From Catenibacillus scindens (GTDB lineage: Bacteria > Bacillota > Clostridia > Lachnospirales > Lachnospiraceae), in NCBI RefSeq assembly GCF_014202115.1, contig NZ_JACHFW010000018.1, forward strand, positions 1-60,552: a stretch of 60,552 nucleotides of DNA, read 5' to 3'. The translations under genes were made by a program, and so were the position numbers. Below, piece by piece: positions 16,675 to 25,354 of this stretch; positions within the stretch are counted from its first letter, which is position 1, and each line of letters opens with the position of its first letter. The notes below the pieces were generated by a model that was not told the origin of the DNA, did not search any database, and saw nothing but the letters and a program-made list of their open reading frames with translations.

Positions 16675-18474
16675 ATAACTTCTCGGAATCTTCAGCCCTG
16701 ATTTTATAAGGCTTTCTGACCCCTATTTCAAAAAAATCACCCACTTTTTTGCAAAAATCGCTTGACAAATCGCTCAAAATTTGCGGCGAAGCCGATTGAT
16801 TATATTTTATTTCAATCGACTGGAGGCGATTTCTTTGTTACCTACTAATCCTGGCGGTCATGCCGCCTATCAGGATACTTTCGTATCCGATTTCCTTAAG
16901 TTTTATCCGGATCCCTTTGTGCTTTCCAAAAGCACCTGGGACTATATCGTGCAGTTCTGGTATCTGGATCTTTCCCTGACAGATTCCATTATGCAGGAGT
17001 GCTACTTTGTTTTTGGTCCTGAACCCCGACTTCCTTTCTGCATGCTGCGCTCCTATCTGCTTGCTTTGAAGCTGAAGGTAACTTCCATCACGGTCTGGTG
17101 CCGCATGCTCAGGGAAACTCCTCTTTATGCCATCCTCAGCGGATTCCCTTTCGGGGATACTCCCGGTGTCGGGACTTTTTATGATTTCTTTTCCCGCATC
17201 TGGCAGGATGACTCTGACAATCTTTCCCCGAAAGATCGTTTCCCTAAAATGAAACCACCCAAGGGGAAAAAGAAGGGGGATAAAACGCCCTGTGATTCTT
17301 CCAGTATCGCTTCCAAACTTCTTCCTTTGCTGGAACGCTGGAAATTGAAACCGGAGAATCCCTTTTTTCTCATCTTTCGCCTTTATCATCAGCAGTTCCT
17401 GGATCGTTCTATTCAGAAAGGATTGATTGACCCCGAGCATCTGGCCCTTGCCGGTGACGGCACTCCTGTCCGCACCGCTGCACAGCAGCGAAAAAAACGG
17501 ATCTGTGACTGCAAGGAAAATGGCGGTTCTTCCTGTCACTGCAAACGCCGTTATTCTCAGCCGGACTGCAACTGGGGATGGGATTCCCATCGGGATTGCT
17601 ACTTTTTTGGTTACCACCTCTACATGTATGTGGCCTCCGATTCCTACAGCGATCTCCCTGTATTCCCGCTTTTGGAACGGGCTTCCCGGCATGACATGCT
17701 TTCTTTTCTACACTCTTTTTTCACCATGAAAGCATACCTTCCGCAGTTCCGTATTGAAAAACTTCTTCTGGATTCCGCCCACGATGCTTATGCTGTTTAT
17801 GAATACTGCAGACGAGAAAATATCACGCCCTTTATCGACCTCAATCCCGGACATACCGGACATTTCACTTATAAGGACGATTTCACCATTGATGAGGATG
17901 GCGTCCCAATCTGTAAGATGGGCTTACGTATGCATAAAGATGGATATGAGGCTGCCAAGCATCGGGCCAAATACCGATGCCCAAAAGCAAACCGAAAACG
18001 TGGCTGCTTTTGTGAACATCCCTGTTCACCGGCGAAATATGGAAGGACCGTACATATCTTTACCGATGACAATCCAAGGTTATTTAACATACCGCCAAGG
18101 GACTCTAAAGCATGGGAAAAGGAATATGACGGAAGAACTTCCGTGGAACGCTCCAACAAGCGTGAGAAAGAGGACTATAAATTAGAAGACGGCAGGCACC
18201 GCTCTACGAAGATGTGGTACTGCCGCCTCTACGGCATCATGATGCTCCAACATCTTGATGCCTGGGAAATGCCATCTGTTGAGGCATTTCAAGAATCATT
18301 ATTAGGATTAGCCGCCTAATAATGATATCTTAAGCGAATTCATAAGATTTTTCAAGACATAGTACCCGCTATGTCCAATGTTTATGTCCATTTCTCGTAA
18401 ATTTCTTTTCCTGCACGATATTTAGTTGTCAAGTTTCGGTTGGAATCTCATTTATTGAGATTCCGAGAAGTTAT
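16675..18474. mobile_element. insertion sequence with 17-bp terminal inverted repeats
   Basis: Ends ATAACTTCTCGGAATCT (16675-16691) and AGATTCCGAGAAGTTAT (18458-18474) are perfect inverted repeats around one DDE transposase gene, about 1.8 kb in all. TATA abuts both ends if the repeats are trimmed by three bases, but this is palindromic and weak as a target duplication. The genes broken on the two sides are unrelated, so the present arrangement is not a simple insertion. Confidence 0.88.
16835..18319 (+). CDS. DDE transposase (IS4/IS5/IS1182-like superfamily)
   Basis: 494 residues from a TTG start with GGAGG eight bases upstream. Candidate catalytic residues: Asp in LAGDGTPVR, Asp in LLLDSAHDAYAVYEY, and Glu in the C-terminal RTSVERSNKREKEDYKLE, the order expected of a DDE_Tnp_1 (RNase H-like) enzyme. 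A Cys-rich insertion (CDCKENGGSSCHCKRR and CPKANRKRGCFCEHPC) may bind zinc. The frame is intact, so the element may still be active. I cannot assign the IS family with confidence. Confidence 0.88.
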   Translation: MLPTNPGGHAAYQDTFVSDFLKFYPDPFVLSKSTWDYIVQFWYLDLSLTDSIMQECYFVFGPEPRLPFCMLRSYLLALKLKVTSITVWCRMLRETPLYAILSGFPFGDTPGVGTFYDFFSRIWQDDSDNLSPKDRFPKMKPPKGKKKGDKTPCDSSSIASKLLPLLERWKLKPENPFFLIFRLYHQQFLDRSIQKGLIDPEHLALAGDGTPVRTAAQQRKKRICDCKENGGSSCHCKRRYSQPDCNWGWDSHRDCYFFGYHLYMYVASDSYSDLPVFPLLERASRHDMLSFLHSFFTMKAYLPQFRIEKLLLDSAHDAYAVYEYCRRENITPFIDLNPGHTGHFTYKDDFTIDEDGVPICKMGLRMHKDGYEAAKHRAKYRCPKANRKRGCFCEHPCSPAKYGRTVHIFTDDNPRLFNIPPRDSKAWEKEYDGRTSVERSNKREKEDYKLEDGRHRSTKMWYCRLYGIMMLQHLDAWEMPSVEAFQESLLGLAA

Positions 18475-18762
18475 ATTATCTCGGTCATATCCGTCTGCTA
18501 CAGCGCTTTTCGCAGTAATGTGATCATAAGCAGGATGCTGGAAGGCATGCAGGCCGGTGTTGGAGCGGTGATCGCGGCTGTTGTCTATGAGATGGCGGGA
18601 GAAATTATACATGGTAAGAACCGAATCGCTATCGTGATCATGGTTCTTTCGTTTGTGGCAGCATGTATTCTGGGCGTCAATGTGATTTACATTGTCCTTG
18701 TCTGCGGCGTGTTTGGCGGGGTGAGAACCCTTGTGAAGAAGCAAAAGGGGGGACGGAGATGA
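18475..18762 (+). pseudogene. chromate transporter subunit, 5'-truncated
   Basis: In frame from the IS edge the sequence reads about 95 residues that match the C-terminal end of a short-chain ChrA protein (SVCYSAFRSN, then LEGMQAGVGAVIAAVVYEM, two membrane segments and a KKQKGG tail). The N-terminal ~half is absent, removed at the IS boundary. A GTG at 18520 could start a shorter peptide but has no clear ribosome site. The stop overlaps the next gene's ATG (ATGA), the normal layout of a two-gene chrA operon. Confidence 0.8.
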
Positions 18763-19331
18763 TCTATCTGGAGTTATTCTGGAGTTTTCTTCAGATCGGA
18801 CTGTTCAGTTTCGGAGGCGGGTATGCGGCAATGCCGCTGATCCAGGGGCAGGTTGTTACAGAACATGGCTGGCTCAGTATGAGAGAATTTACGGATCTGA
18901 TCACAATATCTCAAATGACGCCGGGACCGATTGCTGTCAATTCCGCCACTTTTGTAGGAATCAAGATCGCCGGGCTCCCGGGAGCGGCAGTGGCCACAGC
19001 AGGCTGTATCCTGCCTTCCTGCATTATTGTTATGCTGATCGCCGGGCTGTATCTCAAATACCGGAAGATGGAACTGCTCCAGGGTGTCTTGAATTCCCTC
19101 AGGCCGGCAGTTGTAGCAATGATAGCATCAGCCGGGGTCTCTGTAATGATCACAGCTTTCTGGGGAAGCAATTCGGGAATTGTTCCGGCGAATACAAACT
19201 GGCTTATGGCTGTTATTTTTGCCGGCTGCATCGTATTGCTCAGAAAGTGCCATATGAATCCTATATGGGTTATGCTTCTGGCAGGAGCAGCCAATACACT
19301 GGTATCTTTGATCGGAGGTTGGGTCAAATGA
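18759..19331 (+). CDS. chromate transporter, short-chain ChrA family subunit
   Basis: A 190-residue membrane protein. The N-terminus carries the family FSFGGGYAAMPLIQ motif, followed by TISQMTPGPIAVNSATFVG, and several hydrophobic segments. Short-chain ChrA proteins act as pairs, but the partner upstream is truncated, so export function is doubtful unless another partner exists. Substrate in anaerobes is often unknown despite the name. Transcription would now have to come from the IS or beyond. Confidence 0.88.
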   Translation: MIYLELFWSFLQIGLFSFGGGYAAMPLIQGQVVTEHGWLSMREFTDLITISQMTPGPIAVNSATFVGIKIAGLPGAAVATAGCILPSCIIVMLIAGLYLKYRKMELLQGVLNSLRPAVVAMIASAGVSVMITAFWGSNSGIVPANTNWLMAVIFAGCIVLLRKCHMNPIWVMLLAGAANTLVSLIGGWVK

Positions 19332-19816
19332 GGTTCAATATAAAATACGAGATTAATAAGTATAAAATTTATGATGAAGCCAATAAACTGATCTGCATCG
19401 TCGGGAAAAAGCTGTCTTCAGAGAATAAATTGGCGGTTATCTGCCCGGATCAGGATGAGGAATATTGGGTTGTACATGGCGAAGGAGAGTTCCGGATTAT
19501 TGGGAAAAAAATAAAAACAATTCACTGCATAGTCCGGTATTCGTCAGATGCCAAAGGAAAAAAGGAAGCCTATTGGCGACCGGCAATGGCAGAGGAAACA
19601 GAAGTCATAGCCGGCTGCAGGCGGCTTTCTGTCTGTCAGAAGCGGAATCGGACATTTGAGATTCTCTTAAATGGCAGAAAAGCAGGTGAGATTCGTCATA
19701 TGATGTCTGCTTCAAAGGAGATGGCGTTGGAAAATGATATACCGGAATGGTATGCAGGGCTGATCTTTGCAATGGCCTTTTTTATGCTGCACGATGATGA
19801 TATTGAGATTATATGA
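19328..19816 (+). CDS. hypothetical protein, possibly LURP-one/Tubby-like beta fold
   Basis: 162 residues with no motif I recognise firmly. The pattern YEINKYKIYDEANKLICIVGKK, later FEILLNGRKAGEIRH, and a hydrophobic C-terminal helix (WYAGLIFAMAFFML) before an acidic end resemble LURP-one/Tubby-C-like proteins, but this is a guess. The ATG at 19328 overlaps the ChrA stop by four bases and has GGAGG nine bases upstream, so it is cotranscribed with ChrA. Confidence 0.65.
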   Translation: MRFNIKYEINKYKIYDEANKLICIVGKKLSSENKLAVICPDQDEEYWVVHGEGEFRIIGKKIKTIHCIVRYSSDAKGKKEAYWRPAMAEETEVIAGCRRLSVCQKRNRTFEILLNGRKAGEIRHMMSASKEMALENDIPEWYAGLIFAMAFFMLHDDDIEII

Positions 19817-19884
19817 TACCAGAAAAAACCATGAAGGGGCGACCCTGACGATTACAAATGGCCTATAAATATACAGAGAGTTTA

Positions 19885-19913
19885 TTGACGTGACCTTGAC
19901 AATCGTTTAGAAT
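19885..19913 (+). promoter_or_regulatory. promoter of the YesM/YesN pair
   Basis: TTGACG (19885-19890), a 17-bp spacer, TAGAAT (19908-19913), about 60 bp ahead of the kinase start. Confidence 0.6.
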
Positions 19914-19975
19914 AAAAAAGAATTGTTTAAAAAATTGGGGGTATGGAGATAGGATGCTGAAAGTGGAGGGGGACG

Positions 19976-21685
19976 ATGGAAATGAAGCGCAGAAAATCAA
20001 TTAAGACACGGGTTTTTACTGTACTGTTGTTGACTCAGATTCCACTTATCATAATTATTATTGTCTATAATTTCTATTTTATAAACTATTTTAATCAAAG
20101 TATTTCTAAATCAAATAAGAATGCCTTGACTTCCTATTGTGATATTTTACAAGATGACCTGGAACGTATAAATAATGGATTGTTGAATTATGTAGCCTCT
20201 GATGTTTATTTTAAGATGCTTTCAACAGATACGCGTTATTTGGATGCTCACATTCATTCACTGGAAATTATCAACTATTTTCATTCGTTATTGGAAGATA
20301 ATCGTATTTTATATGGATGTTATATTATTAATAACAGATATCAGATTTTCAGAGAATGTTATGCCTCACAGAAGTCTAATTATACAATGAATGAGAAACT
20401 CAGATCCTATTTTTCTTTTTATCTGAAGCAGAATGGTTCAATATTTGAAAATCTGTGGCAGCCGATTAGTCTGGGGGACGAGTCCTTTCTTTATATGATT
20501 AAGGGATTTAATGGTACCTATGGCGTATACTTGATTGATGTGACCTCAATACATGTGCCGCAGAGTGAAAGTGGGATGTCGGAAGAAAAAATTGTTTTTT
20601 TCAATGGCGATCAGATATTTAATAATGCACAGGATGTCCAGGATGACGGGATTAAGCTGCTTGGCAAGGATAACTATTATTTTACCGGAGATATGCGTAA
20701 ATATCTGGTTATCGAACAAAATGTGGATTTTGCTCATATGCGCGCTGCATACATCATGCCCTATCACGGGATTATGGGGAATTTATCAATTGTTCAGAGA
20801 AGCATAATTATTTTCTCTATAGAGGTTGCCATTATTCTTATTCCTGTAAGTTTTTTCACTCTTCGAAGAGTTTTTTATAAGCCCATTGACCGTCTTGTAG
20901 AAACAATGGAGGAAATCCGTAATGGGAAAATGGAAACAAGGGCTGATGAAGATTATACGGAAGCAGAATTCCGGATAATGAATCAAACCTTTAATGCGAT
21001 GATTACAGAAATTAAAGTCTTAAAAATAGAATCTTATGAAAAAGCACTGGATTTGCAGAGAACTCAGTTGGATTATTATCAAACTCAGATACGTCCGCAT
21101 TTTTATGTTAACTGTTTAAAAAGTATTTATGGGCTGTTGGAGGAGGAAAGGTATGAAGATAGCAAAAATGCGGTGGTGTATTTGTCCAGACATTTAAGAT
21201 ATATGCTTAAAAGTCCTTCAATAGCTGTTACAATGGAAGAAGAACTTCAGTATGTGGATAATTATATACAGCTCCAGCAGATCAGCCTGGCTTATCCTCC
21301 AAGGCTGACAGTTGAGATCGATCCGGCTCTAAAGGGATATCTGATCCCGGCAATATCGATTTTATCTTTAGTGGAAAATTCTGTGAAATATGGCGGTAAA
21401 TCCAATCATAATCTGGTTATTAGCATTTATATCAGTCGGATTGTTTCGGAAGAGGGTAGCTTTATGAATCTTACAGTTTCTGATAATGGTCCTGGATTTC
21501 CTGAAGATGTTCTGGAAAAACTGAACTTATGTGGAGTTGAAAATCCCAATTCTGATGAACATCATATAGGCATTTATAATGTTATACAGCGATTTATTCT
21601 GTACTATGGACGGGAGCGCGTATTGTTTGGTTTTTCCAATATTGATGGCGCCCATGCAGATATTTTTGTACGGGATAATAGTTAA
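19976..21685 (+). CDS. membrane sensor histidine kinase, YesM/LytS class
   Basis: 569 residues: membrane segment ~13-35, an extracytoplasmic sensor of ~240 residues, a second membrane segment near 280-300, a HAMP linker (~305-355), then the His_kinase domain with the phospho-acceptor in QIRPHFYVNCLKS (His375). The class consensus is QINPHFLYNTL, so this copy is diverged around the histidine. The ATPase domain has LVENSVKYG (N box) and DNGPGFPEDV (G box). GGAGGGGG precedes the start. Fifteen bases separate it from its response regulator. It probably senses a sugar, perhaps via a binding lipoprotein, and controls the permease operon at 23454. Codon use is AT-rich (17 G+C of 60 in 20101-20160). 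Confidence 0.92.
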   Translation: MEMKRRKSIKTRVFTVLLLTQIPLIIIIIVYNFYFINYFNQSISKSNKNALTSYCDILQDDLERINNGLLNYVASDVYFKMLSTDTRYLDAHIHSLEIINYFHSLLEDNRILYGCYIINNRYQIFRECYASQKSNYTMNEKLRSYFSFYLKQNGSIFENLWQPISLGDESFLYMIKGFNGTYGVYLIDVTSIHVPQSESGMSEEKIVFFNGDQIFNNAQDVQDDGIKLLGKDNYYFTGDMRKYLVIEQNVDFAHMRAAYIMPYHGIMGNLSIVQRSIIIFSIEVAIILIPVSFFTLRRVFYKPIDRLVETMEEIRNGKMETRADEDYTEAEFRIMNQTFNAMITEIKVLKIESYEKALDLQRTQLDYYQTQIRPHFYVNCLKSIYGLLEEERYEDSKNAVVYLSRHLRYMLKSPSIAVTMEEELQYVDNYIQLQQISLAYPPRLTVEIDPALKGYLIPAISILSLVENSVKYGGKSNHNLVISIYISRIVSEEGSFMNLTVSDNGPGFPEDVLEKLNLCGVENPNSDEHHIGIYNVIQRFILYYGRERVLFGFSNIDGAHADIFVRDNS

Positions 21686-21699
21686 GGAAGGGGATCAAT

Positions 21700-23232
21700 A
21701 TGAATATACTGATTGTAGATGATCTTATCAGCGTAGTCAACGGGATCATTAAAGGTGTAGATTGGGACAGTCTTGGTATTCTTGGTATTTATAAAGCCCA
21801 TAATGTTTATGAGGCTAGAGTGCTGATTAATAATCTGAAAATTGATATTTTGCTGACAGATATTGAAATGCCCGGTGAAAGCGGCCTGGATTTGGTAGAG
21901 TGGATCCGGGAGAAGGAACTTGACATGGAATGTATTTTTATGTCATCACATGCGGATTTTGAATATGCGCAAAGGGCGCTGCATTTCGGAGGATTCAGAT
22001 ATGTACTGCTTCCCTGCCCGTACAGTGAAATACAGGAAGTGATCCGAGATGCAATGGAAAAACTTAAAAAAGATAGAAGTCGGAGAAAACTTTCAGAGTA
22101 TGGAAAGATTATCAGTGAAGATGTCTGGATTGAGAAGATGCTTTTGGAGGAATGTCTGGATGCGCAGAAAAATGTCCGGGCAGTGGAAAAACTGGTAGAG
22201 CTGAAGCGCTTCTCACGGGACACCCAGGGATATCTCTGCTATCTGAAAATTCGGAATGAGGAAGATGTTGAGGAAAAGTGGGATTTACAATTAATGGAGT
22301 TTACTTTAAATAATGTCATTTCTGAACTTATGGCACCGTTGCAGCAGCGTTTGCTCCTGTTTCAGAAAAATATCAGAGAATACTGGTTTTTTTGTGATGG
22401 CATTGACAGTAATTACACGGCACCTGTGGAATTATTTGGAAGGCAGATTCAGATGGTTATTGAGACATTGCGTGGAATATGCCGACTGGATACTCGGATT
22501 ATTTATCGATACTGTGATGATCTTATAAAAATAGCAGCGCTGAGCCGGGAGATTCTTGAAGATGTTCCGAATAATGAAGCAGATCTTCTGTTGTGTCCGG
22601 ATGTTACTGAGAATCGATGGCTACAATATTATAATACGGAATGGGCGGGAAAACTGAAGGAAAATGTGGCTTTGTTCTTAGAGAAAAAAAACGGTGATGA
22701 TCGGCGTAAGTTTCTCAGAATATGTATGCAGCTTCATACGGATCTGATCCAACTTCTGTATAAATACCTGAATCAGTATAATGATTCAATTTTCTCTGTA
22801 TTTGAAACAAATGGGATGTTTGAACGCTATATTAATGCCTATAAAAATGTGGATGATCTTTTGTGGATGGCAGAGATGATCCAAAATTATATTATGCGCA
22901 GGAGTATTCCGCCGGGAACCAGCGAGGATCCTGTACAGGAGGTGACCCGGTATGTCCATGAGCATATCAGTCAGGACATAAAACGAAGTGATCTGGCAAA
23001 TCATGTTCATCTGAACATTGACTATCTTTCAAGAATATTTAAAAGAGAGAAGGGTGTGACACTTAATGATTATATTATTCTTGAAAAGATGAATGTTGCC
23101 AGAAATCTTTTATCTACAACCCGGCTTCCGGTAAGCTTGATTGCTGTAAAGGTCGGCTACAGTAACTTTTCATATTTCTCTAAACTGTATAAAAAAATAT
23201 ATGGACATTCTCCGGTACAGGAGCGGAGATAA
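21700..23232 (+). CDS. AraC-type response regulator, YesN class
   Basis: 510 residues: receiver domain 1-120 with acidic pocket VDD and phospho-acceptor Asp54 in LLTDIEMPGES, a middle region of ~270 residues, and a C-terminal AraC helix-turn-helix pair (~410-508: LANHVHLNIDYLSRIFKRE and VSLIAVKVGYSNFSYFSKLYKK). The receiver position usually Lys-Pro (DYLLKP) reads RYVLLPCP, so the conserved lysine is Leu, which could change or abolish normal phospho-signalling. Partner of the YesM kinase upstream; the likely target is the permease operon starting 220 bp downstream. Confidence 0.92.
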   Translation: MNILIVDDLISVVNGIIKGVDWDSLGILGIYKAHNVYEARVLINNLKIDILLTDIEMPGESGLDLVEWIREKELDMECIFMSSHADFEYAQRALHFGGFRYVLLPCPYSEIQEVIRDAMEKLKKDRSRRKLSEYGKIISEDVWIEKMLLEECLDAQKNVRAVEKLVELKRFSRDTQGYLCYLKIRNEEDVEEKWDLQLMEFTLNNVISELMAPLQQRLLLFQKNIREYWFFCDGIDSNYTAPVELFGRQIQMVIETLRGICRLDTRIIYRYCDDLIKIAALSREILEDVPNNEADLLLCPDVTENRWLQYYNTEWAGKLKENVALFLEKKNGDDRRKFLRICMQLHTDLIQLLYKYLNQYNDSIFSVFETNGMFERYINAYKNVDDLLWMAEMIQNYIMRRSIPPGTSEDPVQEVTRYVHEHISQDIKRSDLANHVHLNIDYLSRIFKREKGVTLNDYIILEKMNVARNLLSTTRLPVSLIAVKVGYSNFSYFSKLYKKIYGHSPVQERR

Positions 23233-23364
23233 CTCGTCCGGACAATAGATTTTTTGATGATGCGATCTTTGGAATATCCAATAGTAAGAAGATATTTCAG
23301 AGGTCGCTATTTTTTTAAGACGGGTCTCTATTTTAATATTAATTACATTAACAAGTCGTTTGTA

Positions 23365-23393
23365 TTGCTCTTGGATGTCAGCCGATTTATAGA
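23365..23393 (+). promoter_or_regulatory. candidate promoter of the permease operon
   Basis: TTGCTC (23365-23370), a 17-bp spacer, TATAGA (23388-23393). The poor -35 fits a promoter needing an activator such as the adjacent YesN protein. Confidence 0.5.
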
Positions 23394-23453
23394 ATTATTC
23401 TTTTTGGAACGTTAGAATAAAGTTCATAGAATAAAGATGAGGAGGAGTGGTTC

Positions 23454-24377
23454 ATGAGATTAAAAAAATTTGGAAAAAGACACAGGCGATATATTCCTTT
23501 ATATCTGATGATGCTTCCCGGACTGGTATATTTAATTATTAACAATTATATCCCTATGGCCGGATTGATTATCGCCTTTAAGCAGGTAAATTTCAGAAAG
23601 GGGATCCTTGCCAGCCCGTGGGCAGGACTCAGTAATTTTGAATATCTGTTTTCTTCAGATGAAGCGTTTATTATTACACGAAATACCATTTTATATAATC
23701 TTGCATTTATTGTTTTGGGAACGATCATGGCGGTATTTATTGCGATACTGCTTAACGAAATCAGAGGCAAACTCAGCAAGAAGATTTATCAGACTGTGAT
23801 TCTTGTTCCATATTTGATCTCCATGGTTATTGTAAGTTATCTTGTAAATGCGTTGCTGGCAACGGAAACTGGATTTGTCAATCATACGATTGTGGGCGCT
23901 CTGGGTGGAGAGCCAATCAGCTGGTATTCGGAACCAAAGTACTGGCCTTTTATCCTGATTCTCGTTAATCTGTGGAAAAACTTCGGTTATCATTCTATTA
24001 TTTTCTATGCAACAGTTGTGGGACTCGATTCTGGACTGTATGAAGCGGCAGCTATCGATGGTGCTAACAGATGGCAAAGGATATATCATGTTACACTTCC
24101 GGGCCTGCGGTCAACAATTATAACTTTGTCCCTGATGTCCATAGGAAAGATTTTTTATTCAGATTTTGGACTTTTCTATCAGGTACCGATGAACTCCGGA
24201 CCATTATTTGATGTAACGAATACGATTGATACATATGTATATCGCGGTCTGATGCAAAGCAATAATATTGGGATGTCGGCAGCAGCCGGATTTTATCAGT
24301 CTGTCGTTGGCTGTCTTGTTGTACTTCTGGCTAATTTTACTGTACGGAAAATTAGTAAAGACGATGCATTATTTTAA
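23454..24377 (+). CDS. sugar ABC transporter permease, LplB type
   Basis: 307 residues. First membrane segment with PLYLMMLPGLVYLIINNYIPM, six segments in all, and the coupling EAA loop EAAAIDGANRWQRIYHVTLPG. LplB/YtcP-type systems take up complex oligosaccharides using a shared MsmX-like ATPase, and no ATPase gene lies nearby here. AGGAGGAG precedes the ATG. It forms an operon with YtcP and a binding lipoprotein. This is the only such permease pair in the window, while six related binding-protein genes or remnants are present. Confidence 0.93.
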   Translation: MRLKKFGKRHRRYIPLYLMMLPGLVYLIINNYIPMAGLIIAFKQVNFRKGILASPWAGLSNFEYLFSSDEAFIITRNTILYNLAFIVLGTIMAVFIAILLNEIRGKLSKKIYQTVILVPYLISMVIVSYLVNALLATETGFVNHTIVGALGGEPISWYSEPKYWPFILILVNLWKNFGYHSIIFYATVVGLDSGLYEAAAIDGANRWQRIYHVTLPGLRSTIITLSLMSIGKIFYSDFGLFYQVPMNSGPLFDVTNTIDTYVYRGLMQSNNIGMSAAAGFYQSVVGCLVVLLANFTVRKISKDDALF

Positions 24378-24392
24378 AAGGAGACGCGCATT

Positions 24393-25274
24393 ATGGTTGA
24401 AAAAAGTAGAAAAACTCAGATTATTTTCCATTTTATAATGATTATATTATGTATATTCTGTTTGTTCCCATTTCTCCTGTTGATCGTGTCTTCATTTACT
24501 GATGAGCATGTGCTTATTCAGGAAGGATATTCGATTATTCCACGGGCATTCAGCGTAGCAGCTTACGAATATATTTTCGCTAATTCCGCTACAATTTTCA
24601 GAGCATATGGAACAACAATTGGGGTCACTGTGGTTGGAACTGTTCTGAATATTGCACTGACTATATTATTTGCTTATCCGCTATCCAGACGTGACCTTCC
24701 GCACCGTAATATCTGGTCTTTTATTGTGTTTTTTACAATGCTCTTTAATGGAGGCCTGGTACCTTCTTATATTATGTGGACGCAATATTTTCATATACGT
24801 AATACCTACGCGGCACTGATTGTTCCATCGTTAATGATGGGCGCCTTTTATGTAATTATGATGAGAACTAATTTGGCACAGAATATCCCAGAAGAAGTTC
24901 TTGAAGCTGCACGTATTGATGGTGCCAGTGAATGGCAGATATTGTTTAAAGTTGTAATGCCAATGGCTTTACCGATAATTGCTACATTAATGCTTCTTGT
25001 AGGCATGGCGTACTGGAACGATTGGATGAATGGTCTATATTATCTCACACAAAAAAAGTATTATACCATTCAGGTATTACTGAACAATATGCTTCAGGAT
25101 CTTCAGGTATTGCTGAGCAGTTCATTTTCCGCTAATGTAGATATGTCATCGATGCCTTCAACAAGTATAAAGATGGCGATTGCTGTTGTAGGTGCCTTGC
25201 CCGTATTATGTATTTATCCATTTTTTCAGAGATATTTTGTCAAAGGAATTACTATTGGCGCAGTTAAAGGATAA
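24393..25274 (+). CDS. sugar ABC transporter permease, YtcP type
   Basis: 293 residues, six predicted membrane segments, coupling loop EAARIDGASEWQILFKVVMPM, and the family signature FTMLFNGGLVPSY. Second half of the LplB/YtcP channel; it begins 15 bp after the first permease with an AGGAGA ribosome site. Confidence 0.93.
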   Translation: MVEKSRKTQIIFHFIMIILCIFCLFPFLLLIVSSFTDEHVLIQEGYSIIPRAFSVAAYEYIFANSATIFRAYGTTIGVTVVGTVLNIALTILFAYPLSRRDLPHRNIWSFIVFFTMLFNGGLVPSYIMWTQYFHIRNTYAALIVPSLMMGAFYVIMMRTNLAQNIPEEVLEAARIDGASEWQILFKVVMPMALPIIATLMLLVGMAYWNDWMNGLYYLTQKKYYTIQVLLNNMLQDLQVLLSSSFSANVDMSSMPSTSIKMAIAVVGALPVLCIYPFFQRYFVKGITIGAVKG

Positions 25275-25354
25275 GAAATGTTTTATCTGTATAATAGGTA
25301 AGCCCAATAAAAAATAATAAATCCGATAACGATCGGAAGTAGAGGAGGATTACA

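Noticed and set aside
16838-17692. Long minus-strand open frame antisense to the first transposase
   Set aside because: It mirrors the coding strand, has no ribosome site and no recognisable protein features.
16672-18477. TATA at both IS edges as a target-site duplication
   Set aside because: It is a 4-bp palindrome partly inside the inverted repeats, and the genes on the two sides are different, so it cannot prove a simple insertion.
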